A DNA stretch of 64,000 nt from Lewinellaceae bacterium SD302 (GTDB lineage: Bacteria > Bacteroidota > Bacteroidia > Chitinophagales > Saprospiraceae): contig PDLQ01000002.1 of the NCBI GenBank assembly GCA_002591745.1, positions 1 to 64,000 on the forward strand. The letters run 5' to 3'. Below, one piece after another: positions 45,371 to 54,372 of this stretch. The translations under genes and the position numbers were made by a program. How positions within the stretch are numbered: position 1 is the first letter of the stretch; each line of letters starts with the position of its first letter. The notes beneath the pieces were generated by a model. That model did no database searches, was not told where the DNA came from, and saw only the letters and a list, made by a program, of their open reading frames with translations.

Positions 45371-46126
45371 ATGCCTGATATTTCTAACCTGTTGCCCGCC
45401 GCCTACCGCCACCTCCTCGAAACCATCGCCACAAAACCTCACCAGTTTTCCGGCCATCAACTCGTAGCCTTCCACCCCATGCGGGGACCCGGTAAAACCG
45501 TAGACACTTTATACATCGGTCGGGCCCTCAACGGCTGGCATTGGGACTTTACGGTGGAAGCACTTCAGGCAGACCTAGAAGGGCACCTTCGAAAAATTCT
45601 GGAAGACAAGCACGAAGCCGCAGCCTACGAAGACCGCCTGAATTGGGTAGAAAAATACTGGCAGAACGGCACCAAAGGATACAATACCGCCAAGTCCCAG
45701 TTCTGGCAGGTCATCCGGCAAATCAGCATCGAGCGCAGCAAGGAAGGTGAACAGTGGTGGGATGACATCGTGTGGACCAATTTCTTCAAAATCGCCCCCG
45801 CTAAAAGAAACCCAACCGGGAAAATGATCAACATTATGGGGCAAGCTTCCCATGACTTGCTCATGGCCGAAATCGCCTACTACCAACCTCGAAATATCGT
45901 ATGCCTCTCCGGACTTAACTACGCCGCCCATCTTCTGGCAAGTGCAAAGTCTACCGTTAGTATCGATCGTAACACACCGCTTATTGAATATGCCGGCGAT
46001 GTATGCTGGCAGGGTGATGAAGTGATAAGGTTGGTCATCTCCCCTCACCCCCAAAGCCGTTCTACCGCTCGTATTGCGAAGGAAATAATGCCGTTACTGA
46101 AAGACCGTAACTCCGAAAAGACCTAA
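45371..46126 (+). CDS. Uncharacterised protein, possible uracil-DNA-glycosylase-like fold
   Basis: This 251-residue protein has no confident family. Three segments are spaced as in the uracil-DNA glycosylase superfamily: TLYIGRALNGW (motif 1 position), IVWTNFFKIAPAKR (a buried strand with a following polar residue), and LVISPHPQSRSTARIAKEI (resembling the HPSP-type motif 2), with NIVCLSGLNYAAHLL between. The resemblance is by eye and may be wrong. Translationally coupled to the OLD-type gene and followed at 13 bases by the DUF262 gene, it is likely part of the same defence cassette, perhaps recognising modified or deaminated bases. Confidence 0.45.
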   Translation: MPDISNLLPAAYRHLLETIATKPHQFSGHQLVAFHPMRGPGKTVDTLYIGRALNGWHWDFTVEALQADLEGHLRKILEDKHEAAAYEDRLNWVEKYWQNGTKGYNTAKSQFWQVIRQISIERSKEGEQWWDDIVWTNFFKIAPAKRNPTGKMINIMGQASHDLLMAEIAYYQPRNIVCLSGLNYAAHLLASAKSTVSIDRNTPLIEYAGDVCWQGDEVIRLVISPHPQSRSTARIAKEIMPLLKDRNSEKT

Positions 46127-46139
46127 ACACTAACCTCTC

Positions 46140-47897
46140 ATGGCAATCACCCTATTCAAAGAAGTCCGTTACGACCTCAACACCCTCATCGCTAACATCG
46201 ATCTGGGTATAATTGGCTTACCGGACATCCAGCGCCCCTTCGTCTGGAAGAATACCAAAGTAAAGCAGCTCTTCGACAGCATGTACAAAGGCTATCCCGT
46301 AGGCTATTTCCTCTTCTGGCAAACCCCGCTGGAGGGTGGGGGAGAGAAGGGCATCGGTACGGAGGCCAAGCAGAAGGCTCCCTCCTTGCTCATCGTTGAT
46401 GGGCAACAGCGGCTGACTTCGCTTTATGCCGTACTGAAATCTAGAGAGGTAGTCCGAGAGAATTACGATAAGGAAAAGATCGTCATCTCTTTTAAACCTA
46501 CCACTGGTGAGTTTGAGGTTCCCGATGCCGCCACCCGCCGAAGTCCGGAATACGTACAGGATATTTCCGTTCTCTGGGATCCTGAGACAGATATCATCGA
46601 CTTTACTATGGACTTTGTCAGTAAGCTAACGGCTAGTCGTGAAGTTTCGGACGCTGAACGAAAGAAAATCCAAAAAGCTATTGGTAAACTGAAAACACTA
46701 GAGAGCTATCCCTTTTCTGCTCTTGAATTGCTCAAGACGGTATCTGAAGAGGATGTATCCGATGTCTTTGTCCGCATTAATAGCGAAGGTAAAAAGTTAA
46801 ATCAGGCTGATTTTATCCTTACCATCATGTCTGTATTCTGGGATGAGGGCCGCCTGGAACTCGAGGAGTTTTGCCGCGATGCCCGTACCGCCGGCTCAAC
46901 CGGACCCAGTGCCTACAACTACCTCATCTGGCCCGACCCCGATCAGATGCTTCGCGTCGCCGTCGGTCTGGCGTTTCAGCGCGCCCGCTTGCAGTATGTG
47001 TACAGCATCTTACGGGGGAAAGATCTCCGGACGGGAGAGTTCAGCTCCGAACAACGGGACAAACAATTCGGATTGCTTAAAACAGCCCAGAGCAAAGTCC
47101 TCAACCTTACCAACTGGCACGAATACCTTAAAGCCGTTCAACAAGCCGGGTACCAGCGGGGAGATTTTATCAGCTCAAAAAACAACCTCATTTACTGCTA
47201 CCTCATGTTCCTCATCGGCCGAGAACAGTTCAAGATGGATTATGGAACGTTGAGGAAATTGATCTCTCGCTGGTTTTTTATGACATCACTCACCGGGCGT
47301 TACACCGGCTCACCTGAGTCCCGCATGGAGAATGATTTGGCCAGCCTCCGGGAAGCGCAAAGTGCCGCAGACTTCACAACCATTATTAATGGATTTATTA
47401 CCCAGGCCTTCACCAGTGATTTCTGGACGATCAATCTACCAGGAGAACTAGCTACCTCCGCCAGTAGAGGTGCATCACTTTTCGGATACTACGCCGCACT
47501 GGACGTACTTGACGCCCGTGGCCTTTTCTCCAACTTACGAATTAACAACTTGCTCACGGCGGGAATTAAATCTAAAAAGTCTGCTCTTGAGCGCCATCAT
47601 TTGTTCCCCAAAGCATACTTGGAAAAGCAGAGGATTACGGACAAACGTACGACTAACCAAATTGCCAACTTCGCGTTGGTGGAGTGGGGCGATAATATCG
47701 AGATATCGGATGCAGCTCCAGCGGAGTATTTGCCTGTACAGCTGGCTAAACTGACCCATGAGGATAGACTGATACAATACCATCATCACGCGCTTTGGGA
47801 AGGATGGGAGGACGTTCCATATCGTGACTTTCTGGAGGAAAGACGTAGACGTATTGCCGAAGTGATTCAGGAGGCTTGGAAGAAGCTTGATGCTTGA
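46140..47897 (+). CDS. DUF262/DUF1524 protein (GmrSD-type restriction enzyme)
   Basis: This 585-residue protein combines an N-terminal DUF262 domain (IQRPFVWKN at 30-38 and IVDGQQRLTSLYA at about 84-96, a ParB-like nucleotidase fold) with a C-terminal HNH-type DUF1524 nuclease motif (ERHHLFPKAYL, about 480, then TNQIANFALVEWGDNIEISD). GmrSD-like enzymes cut DNA carrying modified cytosines in an NTP-dependent manner. Both halves look intact in a single polypeptide. The gene sits in the compact group behind type III res, 13 bases after its upstream neighbour. Confidence 0.88.
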   Translation: MAITLFKEVRYDLNTLIANIDLGIIGLPDIQRPFVWKNTKVKQLFDSMYKGYPVGYFLFWQTPLEGGGEKGIGTEAKQKAPSLLIVDGQQRLTSLYAVLKSREVVRENYDKEKIVISFKPTTGEFEVPDAATRRSPEYVQDISVLWDPETDIIDFTMDFVSKLTASREVSDAERKKIQKAIGKLKTLESYPFSALELLKTVSEEDVSDVFVRINSEGKKLNQADFILTIMSVFWDEGRLELEEFCRDARTAGSTGPSAYNYLIWPDPDQMLRVAVGLAFQRARLQYVYSILRGKDLRTGEFSSEQRDKQFGLLKTAQSKVLNLTNWHEYLKAVQQAGYQRGDFISSKNNLIYCYLMFLIGREQFKMDYGTLRKLISRWFFMTSLTGRYTGSPESRMENDLASLREAQSAADFTTIINGFITQAFTSDFWTINLPGELATSASRGASLFGYYAALDVLDARGLFSNLRINNLLTAGIKSKKSALERHHLFPKAYLEKQRITDKRTTNQIANFALVEWGDNIEISDAAPAEYLPVQLAKLTHEDRLIQYHHHALWEGWEDVPYRDFLEERRRRIAEVIQEAWKKLDA

Positions 47898-47927
47898 ACA
47901 GGTAAGATTTTTTAACAAAACAACTAA

Positions 47928-48479
47928 ATGGATTCCACCTACAATCACCAAGAACACCTCCACCGCTTTGCCTGCTGGACCGCCGCCCGCGCTGCTCAGC
48001 GCGGTTGGAAGAGAGCCAATACTAAATCCATCTCCGATGCCTTGGAGTCGATTGAATTTTCGGAAAAACTGTTGGCGCTTTTCAATGCACAACCTGATTC
48101 TTCCACCTTTGATCTTTGGCACGCTGAGCGGGCTAAAGAATTGAAGAGGGAACTGTTACGACAGCAGTTGGTAGAAGAGACCATTTCCTACGGCCGCCTG
48201 GCTAAGATCATCGCCATTTACATTAAAACTATATACGTTTCGGCTAATCCAAATTCAGCACTAGCTCGGGTGGCGCATCCGCCCATTGATGTTATTTTAC
48301 TACGAAATATTAAAGCGCACCTCAAACAGGAAAGCATTGGTATTACTTATCCAGTAAAGCTCGGTTTTCACTGGACTAAGTTTGATGAAAAAGCTTACCA
48401 ACAAGCTGTTGAATTTCTCCGCCAGGTAAATGGACATCAGCCTTTTTGGGCGATTGAAGTCTTCTGGAAAGCAAGTTGA
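47928..48479 (+). CDS. Hypothetical protein linked to the DUF262 gene
   Basis: This 183-residue protein is predicted mostly helical, with an N-terminal HRFACWTAARAAQRGWKRA segment and a C-terminal YPVKLGFHWTKFDEKAYQQA region. No catalytic motif or signal peptide is seen. I do not recognise the family. It follows the DUF262 gene by 30 bases on the same strand and is the last gene of the island, so an accessory or inhibitor role for GmrSD-like restriction is possible but unproven. Confidence 0.65.
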   Translation: MDSTYNHQEHLHRFACWTAARAAQRGWKRANTKSISDALESIEFSEKLLALFNAQPDSSTFDLWHAERAKELKRELLRQQLVEETISYGRLAKIIAIYIKTIYVSANPNSALARVAHPPIDVILLRNIKAHLKQESIGITYPVKLGFHWTKFDEKAYQQAVEFLRQVNGHQPFWAIEVFWKAS

Positions 48480-48578
48480 TTAAATTTCTATAGCCGATGC
48501 TGCAGGACAATCGGAATCGAAGAATCATACAAGCATAAAGAAGAAAGATCAACAAATAGAGCCGGACAGGCAACCCCC

Positions 48579-49598
48579 TCACTCCCGCTCCTCCACCGTC
48601 CCGTCCGGATACTTCGCAAAGCGCCCCCGTTCCCGCGGGTGCACGAACTCGGAGCTCGGCCAGGGCCAGCCGCCAAATTGGGTTTTGCGGTATTCGGCGA
48701 AAGCGAGCGAGATTTCTTCTTGGGTGTTCATCACGAAAGGTCCGTGCTGGACTACGGGCTCGCCGATCGGGCGACCCTGTAGTACGAGCAGTTCTACGGC
48801 CTCGCTTCCGGCCGTTAGGGTGATTTCAACGTCCGGGCGGACTTGCACTCCTTTATAATTTTCAACGTCGACACCATCAACGGCGGCTCCGGCACCCTTG
48901 TAGAGGTAGAGCACGCGGTTGGTGCCGGGCTTGGCGGCGGGCAGGGTGAGCTGACCACTGGCGGCTACGCTGACCAGCCAAACCGCCAGGTCGCTATCTT
49001 TTTCGGAGGCCCACGAGTGGGGTGGGGGAGTCAGGGGGTTGACGTTTTTATAGGCTCCCGCAACCACCTTTATCCGGTGGGTTTTTCCGTCCTCGTCTTT
49101 TCCTTCGATCACGGGAATATCCTCCGCCCAGAGCATTTGATAGTTGGGTTCTACCAGCTTACTCTTGCGCGGCAGGTTTAGCCAGATCTGGAATAACTCC
49201 AGTGTGTTTTCTCCTTCGGGGTTGACCAGGGGAAACATCTCCGAGTGGTTGACGCCTTTTCCGGCGGTCATCCACTGTACGTCTCCTTTGCCGAAGCGGC
49301 CCGTAGCACCCAGGGAATCGGTATGGTCCGCAAATCCCCGCTCGACCACCGTGATGGTTTCAAAACCTTTGTGGGGGTGGTGCGGAAAACCGGGAACGGT
49401 CTGCCCGTGGTACATATTCCAGCCGTCAATACCGCCGAAGTCCTGACCAATTGGCCGCCCGGCAGTACCGGGAGCGGGGCCCAGTTGTTCGTTGCCGGCG
49501 GGGTAATGGTCGAGGTGGTGAACGCTGAACAAAAAGGGGTCGAGCGTCTGCCAGGGTTGCTTCCCCAGGGGGATGATGGCGAGGATATTGTCGGACAT
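48579..49598 (-). CDS. Pirin family protein
   Basis: This 339-residue bicupin has the pirin metal site in PHHPHKGFETITVV (His, His, Glu) and KGVNHSEMF (His, Glu). The second cupin is degenerate, as usual in pirins. Bacterial pirins are reported as quercetin dioxygenases or redox-dependent regulators, and the role here is undetermined. It is convergent with the end of the defence island, about 100 bases apart, and marks the return to ordinary chromosome. Confidence 0.92.
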   Translation of the reverse strand: MSDNILAIIPLGKQPWQTLDPFLFSVHHLDHYPAGNEQLGPAPGTAGRPIGQDFGGIDGWNMYHGQTVPGFPHHPHKGFETITVVERGFADHTDSLGATGRFGKGDVQWMTAGKGVNHSEMFPLVNPEGENTLELFQIWLNLPRKSKLVEPNYQMLWAEDIPVIEGKDEDGKTHRIKVVAGAYKNVNPLTPPPHSWASEKDSDLAVWLVSVAASGQLTLPAAKPGTNRVLYLYKGAGAAVDGVDVENYKGVQVRPDVEITLTAGSEAVELLVLQGRPIGEPVVQHGPFVMNTQEEISLAFAEYRKTQFGGWPWPSSEFVHPRERGRFAKYPDGTVEERE

Positions 49599-50254
49599 AC
49601 GTAAAGGCGATTAACTTCCACCAGTCAACAATAGATGTATGTACATTGTTTTGCGGGTCTTCTAGTGGTGATGGTCGAGTAGCTGAACTATGAAAAGTGT
49701 TGCAATGTCTTGAAGTTATTACGCCAAGCGATGGATTTTATTTCTTACAAAAAAGTAGCCAGCGAGGAAAAGAGGTAATTAGGTTGACACTACAATAACT
49801 ATGCTTTCTATGATACCCTGCTACTTTACCTTCGGTGATCGCTCCCGGTGTACACCGGGACGTCTCAGAGTTGAAGTCAAAAATCCACCTACTACGCAAA
49901 AAGCGCCATCCACCTCACAAAAGTTAATGAATAGCAAAGCCCGCTCCCGTTAAAAAATAGCGTTAGGTAATCACGTACATTAGTTCGAAATACTTATTGA
50001 AGCCTTTTAATCTTATTCTATCCGTCTGCGCTACAAGCCCGATGGAACCTGGACTGCACCTACTTTTTCGTCCGTACCCTCCAGGTACGCACTCAAAACC
50101 GAGGCTTGCCAGAACCCATCGGGCTTGCAGCTCGCCAGAAAACAATAAGTTTAAATGGCTTCATTGTAGCAACATCTTTTTCCCCGACTTTGGCGTTCAC
50201 CTATCTTCGCACAGTTGTTGATTGTTGACGACGGCGTGCTAACCAATCCAGCGT
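49599..50254. other. Repeat-rich intergenic region
   Basis: No gene is supported. Three elements are visible. A variant word AAAAGTAGCC lies at 49751-49760. The inverted dispersed repeat at 49820-49893 matches 11885-11946. A 12-bp perfect inverted repeat, CAAGCCCGATGG (50034-50045) with CCATCGGGCTTG (50116-50127), encloses a short GTACC(C)/GGTAC hairpin. A TATCTTCG box (50202-50209) may be the promoter of the efflux operon. The reverse frame at 49963-50145 covers the inverted repeat and is not called. Confidence 0.55.
49820..49893 (-). repeat. Inverted copy of the 11.9-kb dispersed repeat
   Basis: Read on the reverse strand it contains GGATTTTTGACTTCAACTC, then GATCACCGAAGGTAAAGTAGC, matching the copy at about 11885-11946. 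A short insertion sits between the two halves. Its end carries the TAAAGTAGC variant of the dispersed word. Confidence 0.7.
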
Positions 50255-51307
50255 ATGAAACCATTATTATCTTTCGTGCTGACGTGCCTGACCGCACTGC
50301 TGCTTACCGCCTGCGGCTCCGACGAAGCAGCCGCCCCCGCCGCCAAAAAATCGGGACCCGGGGTGTTGGAGGCCGAAGTTATTTTGCCGGAGCAATCCGA
50401 TTTACAGCAACAGGCTAGTTCCACCGGAACTTTTGTGGCGGAGGACCAGGTAATGATCGCTTCGGAGACGGCGGGCTACCTCAAGAAGATCTATTTCCGG
50501 GAAGGTGATTTCAAGCGCAAGGGGGCCTTACTGGCCAAACTCAACGACGCGGAGTTGCAGGCCCGCAAGGCCAAGATGTCCGTTGAGTTGGAATACGCCC
50601 GGACGGAACTGGCCCGCGCCGAAAAGTTGAGCGACTTACAGGCCATCAACGCTGAAGAAGTTGACCGGCTGCGGAATGCTGCCAAAGTAATTGAGGCCGA
50701 CATTGCGGTGCTGGACGCCCAGATTGCCCAGACCGACGTTTACGCGCCATTTTCCGGGAGGGTGGGGCTCAAGCTGCTGAGCGAAGGCGCTTACGTATCA
50801 CCCGGAACGGGGATGGCGGAATTGCTGCGCCTCGACCCGATCAAACTGGAATTCTTTATCCCGGAGAAATTGGCGGGAAGTCTGACGGTGGGCGACGAAA
50901 TCACCTTTACTATTCCCGCCAGCAAAGACACCTTTCGGGCGGAAATTTACCTGGTTTCACCAACACTGGACGAAAACAACCGCGCGCTAAGGATGCGTTG
51001 CCGCCTGGCCAACAACAAGGGGCTGTTTTTACCCGGGGGCTACGCGGAGGTGCAGTACGCCCTCCAAAATCAGGGTGCTTCTCTGCTGATCCCGGCCGAG
51101 GCGATCATTCCCGTACTGGACGGTCAGAAGGTATTGATCATTAAGGACGGCGTAGTTACCTCCCGTCCCGTGGAAGTCGGTGTACGCACCCCCACCTCCG
51201 TACAAATCCTGGGCGGCATTACCGAGCGGGACTCGGTGCTGGTCACGGGGATTCTGAGTGCCACCGACGGTATGCCCGTCAGAGCCAAACTAAAAGAAGC
51301 CCGCTAA
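50255..51307 (+). CDS. RND efflux periplasmic adaptor (membrane fusion lipoprotein)
   Basis: This 350-residue protein has a lipoprotein signal (LLLTAC, Cys20 lipidated). The HlyD/AcrA adaptor layout follows: a lipoyl-like half (GYLKKIYFREGDFKRKGALL), a short alpha-hairpin (about 100-140), the second lipoyl half (VYAPFSGRVGLKLLSEGAYV), and beta-barrel and membrane-proximal domains. It bridges the inner-membrane pump to the outer-membrane channel. The stop overlaps the pump ATG by one base (TAATG), which indicates translational coupling. Confidence 0.94.
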   Translation: MKPLLSFVLTCLTALLLTACGSDEAAAPAAKKSGPGVLEAEVILPEQSDLQQQASSTGTFVAEDQVMIASETAGYLKKIYFREGDFKRKGALLAKLNDAELQARKAKMSVELEYARTELARAEKLSDLQAINAEEVDRLRNAAKVIEADIAVLDAQIAQTDVYAPFSGRVGLKLLSEGAYVSPGTGMAELLRLDPIKLEFFIPEKLAGSLTVGDEITFTIPASKDTFRAEIYLVSPTLDENNRALRMRCRLANNKGLFLPGGYAEVQYALQNQGASLLIPAEAIIPVLDGQKVLIIKDGVVTSRPVEVGVRTPTSVQILGGITERDSVLVTGILSATDGMPVRAKLKEAR

Positions 51308-54300
51308 TGAACCTGTCTTCTCTGAATATCGAAAGGCCGGTATTGTCTTCGGTCCTTTCCATCGTTATCATCATTTTCGGTTTCATCGGCTTCTCTTACC
51401 TGGGTGTGCGGGAGTATCCTTCGGTGGACCCGCCCATTATCTCGGTGGTAGCCAATTATCCCGGCGCGAATGCCGACGTGATGGAGTCGCAGATCACCGA
51501 ACCGCTGGAGGAAAGTATTAACGGCATTTCCGGTATCCGGACGATCTCTTCGGTCAGTTCCGACGGCCGTTCGACGGTCACCGTTGAATTTGAACTGGAC
51601 GTTGACCTGGAAGCCGCCGCCAACGACGTGCGCGACCGCGTTTCCCGTTCCATTCGTTCGCTACCCCCGGACGTGGAACCTCCCATCGTGAATAAGGCCG
51701 ATGCCGATGCGACGACCATCATGGCCCTCACCATTCAATCGAACAACCGCTCCCTGCTTGACCTGACGGATATGGCCGACAAATTTTTCAAGGAAAGGCT
51801 GCAAACCGTGCAGGGAATTGCCAATATCCGAATATGGGGCTCGAAGGAGTACTCTATGCGACTCAACCTGGACCCCGGTAAAATGGCGGCCCTGCAAATT
51901 GCGCCCACTGACGTACGGGATGCCCTGGCCCGGGAGAACGTGGAGTTACCCACGGGAAAGATCGAAGGCTATCGTCAGGAACTGACCATCCGCACCTTCG
52001 GACGTTTAGAGACTGCGGAGGAGTTTAACGAATTGATCATTGCCGAAAAAGAAGGAACGATCATTCGCCTCAAGGACATCGGTAACGCCAGGGTAGAAGC
52101 GTTGAACAAGCGCACCCTGCTGCGTGGCAAAAACATCATTCCGATGGTGGGCGTCGCCATTACGCCCCAGCCGGGTGCTAACTACATTGAAATTGCGGAC
52201 GACATCTACGAAAGAGTCAAACGCATCGAGCAGGAACTACCCGAGGACATCAAAGTAGGCTACGCCTTCGACAACACCGAGCCGATCCGGGCGGCCATCG
52301 ATGAAGTACAGAATACCATCTTCGTCGCTTTCGGGCTGGTGGTACTGGTGATCTTTGCGTTTCTGCGCGACTGGCGGACCACGATCATTCCGGTACTGGT
52401 TATGCCGATTTCGTTGCTCGGCGCATTCTTTGTGTTGTACGTCATGGATTATTCCATCAACATCCTTACCCTGCTGGGCGTCGTATTGTCCACGGGGCTG
52501 GTGGTAGACGACGCCATTGTGATGCTGGAGAACATCTACCAAAAAATCGAAGACGGGATGGAGCCGAAGGAAGCGGCCCACGAAGGTGCAAAGGAGATTT
52601 TCTTTGCCATCATTGCTACTTCGGTGACGCTGATCGCCGTCTTTATGCCCGTAATCTTCTTATCCGGTTTGTCGGGGCGGCTTTTCCGGGAGTTTGGTTT
52701 TGTGGTGGGTGGAGCCATCGTTATTTCCACCTTCGTTTCACTGACGCTGACACCCATGCTGTCTTCCCGAATGTTGAAAAAGCGGGAGAAGCACAATGCT
52801 TTTTACAACCTCACCGAACGCTTCTTCGTAGGCATGACGCGTAACTACCGCAGTAGCCTGGAACGTTTCCTGCGGGTCAAATGGATATCTCCACTCATCA
52901 TCCTGGCCGCTTTTGGGGGTATTTACTGGGTTGGTAAGTCGATTCCCTCAGAATTGGCACCCATGGAGGATAAGGGTGCTTTCCGGGTCTTCGCTACGGC
53001 GCCGGAAGGAACCAGCTATGAGCTGATGGATGAGTACATGCTGGAACTGCTGAACATCATGGACACCATTCCGGAGCGGCAAGCCTACATTGCCGTTACC
53101 TCCCCCGGATTCGGATCATCTACTTCGGTCAATTCCGGCTTCGTCTTTTTCAATCTGACGCGCCCAGAGGAACGGGAACGTTCGCAGCAGGAGATTGTCA
53201 ATAGTATTACCCCTTTGATCAAGGGTAAGAACTTCGCACGTGCCTTCGCTATTCAGCCACAGACCATCGAGGTATCCCGCTCCTTGGGTGGACTGCCCGT
53301 GCAGTACGTACTGCAAGCACCTACGCTGGAGAAACTCAAGGAGGTAATTCCCGACTTTATTAAGCGAGCGGAAGACAACCCGGCTTTCAACGTGGTGGAC
53401 ATCAACTTGAAATTCACCAAACCCGAGCTGACAGTCACCATTGATCGGGAAAAAGCCCGCACCCTGGGCGTTTCCGTTCGCGACGTGGCCAGTACGCTAC
53501 AACTCTTCTTTGCTGGTCAGCGCTACGGCTACTTCATCCGCGACGGCAAGCAGTACGAAGTGATCGGGGAGGCGGGACGGAATTTTCGCGATGAACCGCT
53601 GGACCTGACCTCCTCCAACGTGCGGGCCGATAATGGGCGGCTAGTCAAGTTATCGGAGGTGGTCAATTTGGAAGAGACCTCTTCGCCACCCCAGTTATTC
53701 CGCTACAACCGCTATGTGTCGGCCACCATCAACGCCGGGCTCAACGACGGTTATACCATCGGAATGGGGATTGAAGAAATGGACAAGATCGCCGACGAAC
53801 TACTCGACGAATCTTTTTCTACCTCGCTGTCCGGTAGCTCCAAGGAACTGGAAGAAAGTTCGAGTGGACTCCTGTTTGCTTTTGGGCTGGCCCTGTTGCT
53901 GGTATTTTTAACCCTGGCGGCCCAGTTTGAATCCTACGTCGATCCGGTGATCATTATGGTGACCGTTCCGCTGGCTATTCTCGGAGCTCTGCTATGCCTT
54001 TACTTCTTCGGTCATACCCTCAATATTTTCTCACAGATTGGGATTATCGTGCTGATTGGTATCGTGACCAAAAACGGTATTTTGATCGTGGAATTTGCTA
54101 ACCAGCAATTAACAACGGCAAAATCAAAAAGAGCGGCTATCCTGGACGCTTCGGCTTCGCGCTTGCGGCCCATCCTGATGACCTCCCTGGCAACGGTACT
54201 AGGTACGCTACCCATCGCGCTCGCGCTTGGTTCAGCGTCTACTTCCCGGATTCCGATGGGTGTCGCCATCATCGGGGGGCTATTGTTTTCGCTACTACTG

Positions 54301-54372
54301 ACGTTGTACCTGATCCCATCCATGTATTTATTGATTTCCCGCAAAAAAGCGGCGGCAACGGAAGACCTATGA
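51307..54372 (+). CDS. RND efflux pump, inner-membrane permease (AcrB/HAE1 family)
   Basis: This 1021-residue pump has twelve predicted transmembrane helices and two large periplasmic loops. Family segments include REYPSVDPPIISV near the N-terminus and LLGVVLSTGLVVDDAIVMLE in TM4, with the Asp pair of the proton relay. IIVLIGIVTKNGILIVEFAN in the second half carries the matching Lys. The substrate is not predictable from sequence, but the family exports drugs, detergents and dyes with proton uptake. It ends in a four-base ATGA overlap with the channel gene. Confidence 0.96.
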   Translation: MNLSSLNIERPVLSSVLSIVIIIFGFIGFSYLGVREYPSVDPPIISVVANYPGANADVMESQITEPLEESINGISGIRTISSVSSDGRSTVTVEFELDVDLEAAANDVRDRVSRSIRSLPPDVEPPIVNKADADATTIMALTIQSNNRSLLDLTDMADKFFKERLQTVQGIANIRIWGSKEYSMRLNLDPGKMAALQIAPTDVRDALARENVELPTGKIEGYRQELTIRTFGRLETAEEFNELIIAEKEGTIIRLKDIGNARVEALNKRTLLRGKNIIPMVGVAITPQPGANYIEIADDIYERVKRIEQELPEDIKVGYAFDNTEPIRAAIDEVQNTIFVAFGLVVLVIFAFLRDWRTTIIPVLVMPISLLGAFFVLYVMDYSINILTLLGVVLSTGLVVDDAIVMLENIYQKIEDGMEPKEAAHEGAKEIFFAIIATSVTLIAVFMPVIFLSGLSGRLFREFGFVVGGAIVISTFVSLTLTPMLSSRMLKKREKHNAFYNLTERFFVGMTRNYRSSLERFLRVKWISPLIILAAFGGIYWVGKSIPSELAPMEDKGAFRVFATAPEGTSYELMDEYMLELLNIMDTIPERQAYIAVTSPGFGSSTSVNSGFVFFNLTRPEERERSQQEIVNSITPLIKGKNFARAFAIQPQTIEVSRSLGGLPVQYVLQAPTLEKLKEVIPDFIKRAEDNPAFNVVDINLKFTKPELTVTIDREKARTLGVSVRDVASTLQLFFAGQRYGYFIRDGKQYEVIGEAGRNFRDEPLDLTSSNVRADNGRLVKLSEVVNLEETSSPPQLFRYNRYVSATINAGLNDGYTIGMGIEEMDKIADELLDESFSTSLSGSSKELEESSSGLLFAFGLALLLVFLTLAAQFESYVDPVIIMVTVPLAILGALLCLYFFGHTLNIFSQIGIIVLIGIVTKNGILIVEFANQQLTTAKSKRAAILDASASRLRPILMTSLATVLGTLPIALALGSASTSRIPMGVAIIGGLLFSLLLTLYLIPSMYLLISRKKAAATEDL

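Noticed and set aside
49963-50145. 60-codon reverse frame in the repeat-rich spacer
   Set aside because: It is built on the 12-bp inverted repeat CAAGCCCGATGG/CCATCGGGCTTG. No protein family is recognised, and this looks like a repeat, not a gene.
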